From Paenibacillus oryzisoli (GTDB lineage Bacteria; Bacillota; Bacilli; Paenibacillales; NBRC-103111): a stretch of 64,000 bases of DNA. Numbering within the stretch: position 1 is the first letter of the stretch; every line of letters begins with the position of its first letter. Positions 61,125-64,000 of this stretch are shown here, in pieces. Location: NCBI RefSeq assembly GCF_001653565.1, contig NZ_LYPB01000050.1, forward strand, positions 124,001 through 188,000, read 5' to 3'. The translations under genes and the position numbers were made by a program. The notes beneath the pieces were generated by a model. The model did not search any database. It was not told the DNA's origin and saw only the letters and a list, made by a program, of their open reading frames with translations.

Positions 61125-62431
61125 GATTCTGCTTTTTTAATTGCCTCAGCCACTTCTTTTCCTAGCTTGACACTAAAATTCATTCCACGATCATTTGGAT
61201 ATATCTGTGATGTATTTGACAAAAACAATTTACTAATCGGAGTTTGATACGTTGGCTTGAACTTCGAATATTTCATAGGCCAAATAGGTTGAGCATAACG
61301 ATCTCTTGATACTACATAACTTTCTATACTTGATGGATCAAAATCAGGGTATATTTTGAGCAATTGTTCAACGTACTGCTTAATGATATCCTCATTCTTC
61401 GCTGATAATAGGGGATGATCTATACTTAAATATTTTGAGAAATATAAAATTGTCTTTCCACCATACTCTTCACTTGGAATAAAATTTGTATGCTCAATAA
61501 GTCCACCAAATGGAATTTCATTATCTGCAATATTAAGCCAATATAAATCACTTAACTTCTTTTCCAAAGTCATCATTACAACTAATGCACAGTCATATTT
61601 AATTTGTTTCAAAGGCTCAATATATGCTTGCGGTGCTTCCTTAATTAGATTCACAAATACTGGCAACGCAGCAGTACAAACAACTAAATCGAACTCATGA
61701 AAGTTTCCATCAACTTTTAAACCTTTACTAACTCCATTTTCAATAACAATTTCTTCAACATTAGCATTTACGTGTAACTTTATTTTTTTACTTTCTAATG
61801 TTTCTAACAACTTTTGATTTAAAGTATGGAAACTCCCTTTCATATAACCAAGCAGTTCCTTTTGTCCTCCACCAGATCTAGATCTAAATCTTTGAACGAT
61901 TCGTTCCCAAATCCATACTGCTGGGATTTTATTGTAATTATCCCCAAATTTAATTTTCAACATTGGCTTCCATATAATTTCCCAGCCTTGTCTACCAACA
62001 TATTTTGTAAGAAATTGCTCCGTAGTCATCGTTTCTAATTTATCAACATTTTTGTACTTCGAAATCAGAAGTGACGATAATCCTACCTGTATTCTGTTAA
62101 AGAAACTTAATGGTTTGAACTTAATTAAATCAATTGCTGTAGTAAACGGATAACTAACACCTTTATAATAAAATCCTACTTTGGATTCTTTCCAAATCAA
62201 CTTATCTTCTAATCCTAATTCTTTGACCAATTCGAGATAGTATTTATCATGCGTAAAAAGATGGTGATAATACTTCTCAATATGTGTATTGCCTATTACT
62301 ATTGCTCCTGCCAATCCTCCTATTTCACTACTCCTCTCATAAATTTCAATTTGTGCATTAGGGTAAAATTTATTGAGATAATAAGCTGAAGACATTCCAG
62401 CTATTCCTCCACCAATAATTGCTATCTTCAA
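61121..62431 (-). CDS. FAD-dependent oxidoreductase (amine oxidase/protoporphyrinogen oxidase-like)
   Basis: A 436-residue flavoprotein. The N-terminal dinucleotide motif is KIAIIGGGIAGMSSAYYLNK with IEIYERSSEIGGLAG, and the C-terminal FAD motif is LFLSNTSQIYPNDRGMNFSV. The middle part resembles COG1232-type proteins common in polysaccharide clusters. It may modify a sugar or a lipid-linked intermediate; UDP-galactopyranose mutase is distantly similar but its specific residues were not recognised. It overlaps both neighbours by 4 bp. Confidence 0.86.
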   Translation of the reverse strand: MKIAIIGGGIAGMSSAYYLNKFYPNAQIEIYERSSEIGGLAGAIVIGNTHIEKYYHHLFTHDKYYLELVKELGLEDKLIWKESKVGFYYKGVSYPFTTAIDLIKFKPLSFFNRIQVGLSSLLISKYKNVDKLETMTTEQFLTKYVGRQGWEIIWKPMLKIKFGDNYNKIPAVWIWERIVQRFRSRSGGGQKELLGYMKGSFHTLNQKLLETLESKKIKLHVNANVEEIVIENGVSKGLKVDGNFHEFDLVVCTAALPVFVNLIKEAPQAYIEPLKQIKYDCALVVMMTLEKKLSDLYWLNIADNEIPFGGLIEHTNFIPSEEYGGKTILYFSKYLSIDHPLLSAKNEDIIKQYVEQLLKIYPDFDPSSIESYVVSRDRYAQPIWPMKYSKFKPTYQTPISKLFLSNTSQIYPNDRGMNFSVKLGKEVAEAIKKAES

Positions 62432-63378
62432 AACGATTCTCCTTTCGAGTAGGCAACGGTTTTATCAATTCCTTCCTCAATGGTAATTTGAGGCTTCCAA
62501 CCTGTATGAGTAAATAATTTTTGATTACTAACATCAAAACTCATGATCTCACTTGGCCGATATGGGACAGAACCATAATATACTTTGCTATTTGAGTTGA
62601 CGAAACTAAACAATTTATCAACTATTTTCTTCAAACTGTAACTGCTGCCGTAAGCTAAATTTACAGTTTCACCAATAAGAGTCTTGCATTCACTTATTCT
62701 TACTAGTCCCTCTACAACATCATCAATATATATAAAATCTCGCGTTTGCTCACCTAGAGTCATGTGAAAATCCTGATGATTTAATAACTTTCCTATTGCC
62801 TGTGGGATAAAAAATCGTTCACTTTGTCCAGGACCATAAATAAGTGATGGCCTCACGATCACAATAGGGACCTGAAATAGATTGTGAAACATTTTCGTAA
62901 TTGCGTTTGCTGCAGCTTTTGTTCCTGAGTACATGGAAATTGGGCTTACTACCATATTCTCATCGAAAGGCTGATTATTCAAACCATATTCTTCACAAGT
63001 GCCTGCCAAGATTACGCATTCAATATTTAAAGAAACTTTTACAATACTTGATAATAAATTCGTGGTGCCCATTATATTGGATTGAATCATACTATGTAAA
63101 TCCTTAAGTTCTCGACTTGGTCTCGTATCTGCGGCGAGATGATATATATAATGAGGCCTTATTTCAGTTAACAAACAACTAATTTGCTCACTGTCTTCTA
63201 AATCACAGGAAATATAGCTCACATTATCTTTTTTTTGTTTTTCATTATGCAAGTCTCTTGAAATCGCATAAATTTGAGAATAGTTGTTATTCACAAAAAA
63301 AGATATTAGTCTCTTACCTACAAACCCGCTGGCACCCGTAATTAGAATCCGTTTGTCTTTTTTTGCTACTAAAATCAA
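62428..63378 (-). CDS. NAD-dependent nucleotide-sugar epimerase/dehydratase (extended SDR)
   Basis: About 316 residues. The Rossmann motif is ILITGASGFVGKRLISFFVN, the catalytic Tyr and Lys lie in ISMYSGTKAAANAITKMF, and RPSLIYGPGQSERFFIPQAI binds the nucleotide sugar. The TTG at 63378 follows GAGGTG and is preferred over a GTG at 63387 that overlaps the site. Directly downstream of a CDP-glucose 4,6-dehydratase gene, it may act on CDP-4-keto-6-deoxyglucose, as CDP-abequose or CDP-paratose synthases do (inference). Confidence 0.88.
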   Translation of the reverse strand: MILVAKKDKRILITGASGFVGKRLISFFVNNNYSQIYAISRDLHNEKQKKDNVSYISCDLEDSEQISCLLTEIRPHYIYHLAADTRPSRELKDLHSMIQSNIMGTTNLLSSIVKVSLNIECVILAGTCEEYGLNNQPFDENMVVSPISMYSGTKAAANAITKMFHNLFQVPIVIVRPSLIYGPGQSERFFIPQAIGKLLNHQDFHMTLGEQTRDFIYIDDVVEGLVRISECKTLIGETVNLAYGSSYSLKKIVDKLFSFVNSNSKVYYGSVPYRPSEIMSFDVSNQKLFTHTGWKPQITIEEGIDKTVAYSKGESF

Positions 63379-63421
63379 ATTATTCACCTCAATAAGTAAC
63401 CTAAGACTTAAACACCAAGGT

Positions 63422-64000
63422 TTAAGTCTTTACAGAAACATAATGTGACCAATCATCATTTTTTTGAATGAATTTATCTACAAAATAATCGATTTGATTC
63501 GAACATAATTTGTATGAGTCTGTTTGATGATATTCTCTGTACCATTCACAAGTAAGAGCTATACACTCTTCAATATTTAATGAAGGCTTCCAACCTAGAA
63601 GGAAATTTGCCTTGCTGCAATCTAAGTTAAGTAACTTAGCTTCATGAAGTTCATTCTGATTGGACTTATCAACCCAAGATCCATTAGGAAAGTGATTGAG
63701 AATCTTCTTTACAACTTGACCCACAGTAATGATTGATTCATTATCTGGTCCAAAATTCCAACCACCTGAATATTTTTTTGGATTTGCATGCAATCTCGAA
63801 CCAATTAATAAATATCCACTAATTGGCTCCAATACATGTTGCCATGGGCGAATTGATTGAGGACTCCTCACTTCTATTGGAACATTACCATCCAAAGCCC
63901 TCATACAATCTGGAATGATTCGATCCTTGGACCAGTCTCCTCCTCCAATAACATTACCAGCTCTAACTGATGCTACAACCTTACCGTGAACTGAAAATTG
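63422..64000 (-). CDS. rfbG: CDP-glucose 4,6-dehydratase, C-terminal part (5' end outside window)
   Basis: The frame is open to the right edge of the window. AGNVIGGGDWSKDRIIPDCM, SIRPWQHVLEPISGYLLIGS and GWNFGPDNESIITVGQVV are typical of CDP-glucose 4,6-dehydratases and distinguish them from dTDP-glucose enzymes. The product, CDP-4-keto-6-deoxyglucose, is the precursor of 3,6-dideoxyhexoses and related sugars. About 190 residues are visible of an expected 350. It is transcribed toward the epimerase gene 43 bp downstream. Confidence 0.9.
   Translation of the reverse strand, partial: QFSVHGKVVASVRAGNVIGGGDWSKDRIIPDCMRALDGNVPIEVRSPQSIRPWQHVLEPISGYLLIGSRLHANPKKYSGGWNFGPDNESIITVGQVVKKILNHFPNGSWVDKSNQNELHEAKLLNLDCSKANFLLGWKPSLNIEECIALTCEWYREYHQTDSYKLCSNQIDYFVDKFIQKNDDWSHYVSVKT

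Overview
The window looks like a chromosome segment of a Gram-positive spore former, most likely Paenibacillus or a close relative. The evidence is sporulation genes (cmpA, a YdcC/LolA-like lipoprotein), YesM/YesN-type two-component systems beside sugar ABC transporters, secreted multidomain polysaccharidases with SLH anchors, strong Shine-Dalgarno sites with many GTG and TTG starts, and a core gene order that from memory matches Bacillus subtilis ydcC-alrA-ndoAI-ndoA-tex-cmpA-sprT-tRNA. Identifications rest on motif reading alone; no database search was run.

Region 1 (1-10.2 kb, + strand) is a locus for uronic-acid polysaccharides: the end of an AraC-type response regulator, a lipoprotein sugar-binding protein behind a cre-like box, two permeases, a very large secreted PL8 lyase, and a cytoplasmic GH88 unsaturated glucuronyl hydrolase. 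A 1.68 kb insertion sequence (10235-11910) has landed in the A-tract of the terminator that follows, with an 8-bp target duplication, and its transposase is frameshifted.

Region 2 (11.95-34.4 kb, mostly - strand) is a second carbohydrate locus with a mannan theme. Read in transcription order from 29.2 kb leftwards it holds a GH42 enzyme, mannose-6-phosphate isomerase, a zinc dehydrogenase, a histidine kinase and response regulator, two permeases, a binding protein, a secreted GH26 mannanase with two discoidin domains, two TIM-barrel isomerases, a 2-hydroxyacid dehydrogenase, an aldo/keto reductase, and a decayed second GH88 gene. A divergent AraC regulator (29.36 kb) and a convergent 1.35k-residue GH5 mannanase-like protein with SLH domains complete it. 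Neither transporter has an ATPase gene here.

Region 3 (34.6-48.2 kb) starts with a tyrosine-integrase relic next to two tRNA genes and then becomes conserved core: tRNA-Leu, -Glu, -Ser and -Asn, a chemotaxis receptor, sprT-like, cmpA, tex, the EndoA/EndoAI toxin-antitoxin pair, alanine racemase, a SEC-C protein, a nitroreductase and the LolA-like lipoprotein. Inserted between cmpA and tex is a gene with nine 30-bp in-frame repeats behind a leader with its own terminator-like hairpin.

Region 4 (48.3-64 kb, - strand) is an exopolysaccharide cluster. It includes a priming phosphotransferase, two GT2 glycosyltransferases, a complete dTDP-rhamnose set (rfbA, rfbC, rfbB, rfbD) plus a second rfbC and a third degenerate rfbC 5' end, an AlgI/AlgX-like O-acetylation pair, a flippase-like membrane protein, an FAD oxidoreductase, a nucleotide-sugar epimerase and the start of a CDP-glucose 4,6-dehydratase. 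By eye the part from about 56 kb on is clearly more A+T-rich than the rest, which suggests transfer. A 78-bp repeat and a 41-residue membrane peptide sit at its left edge.
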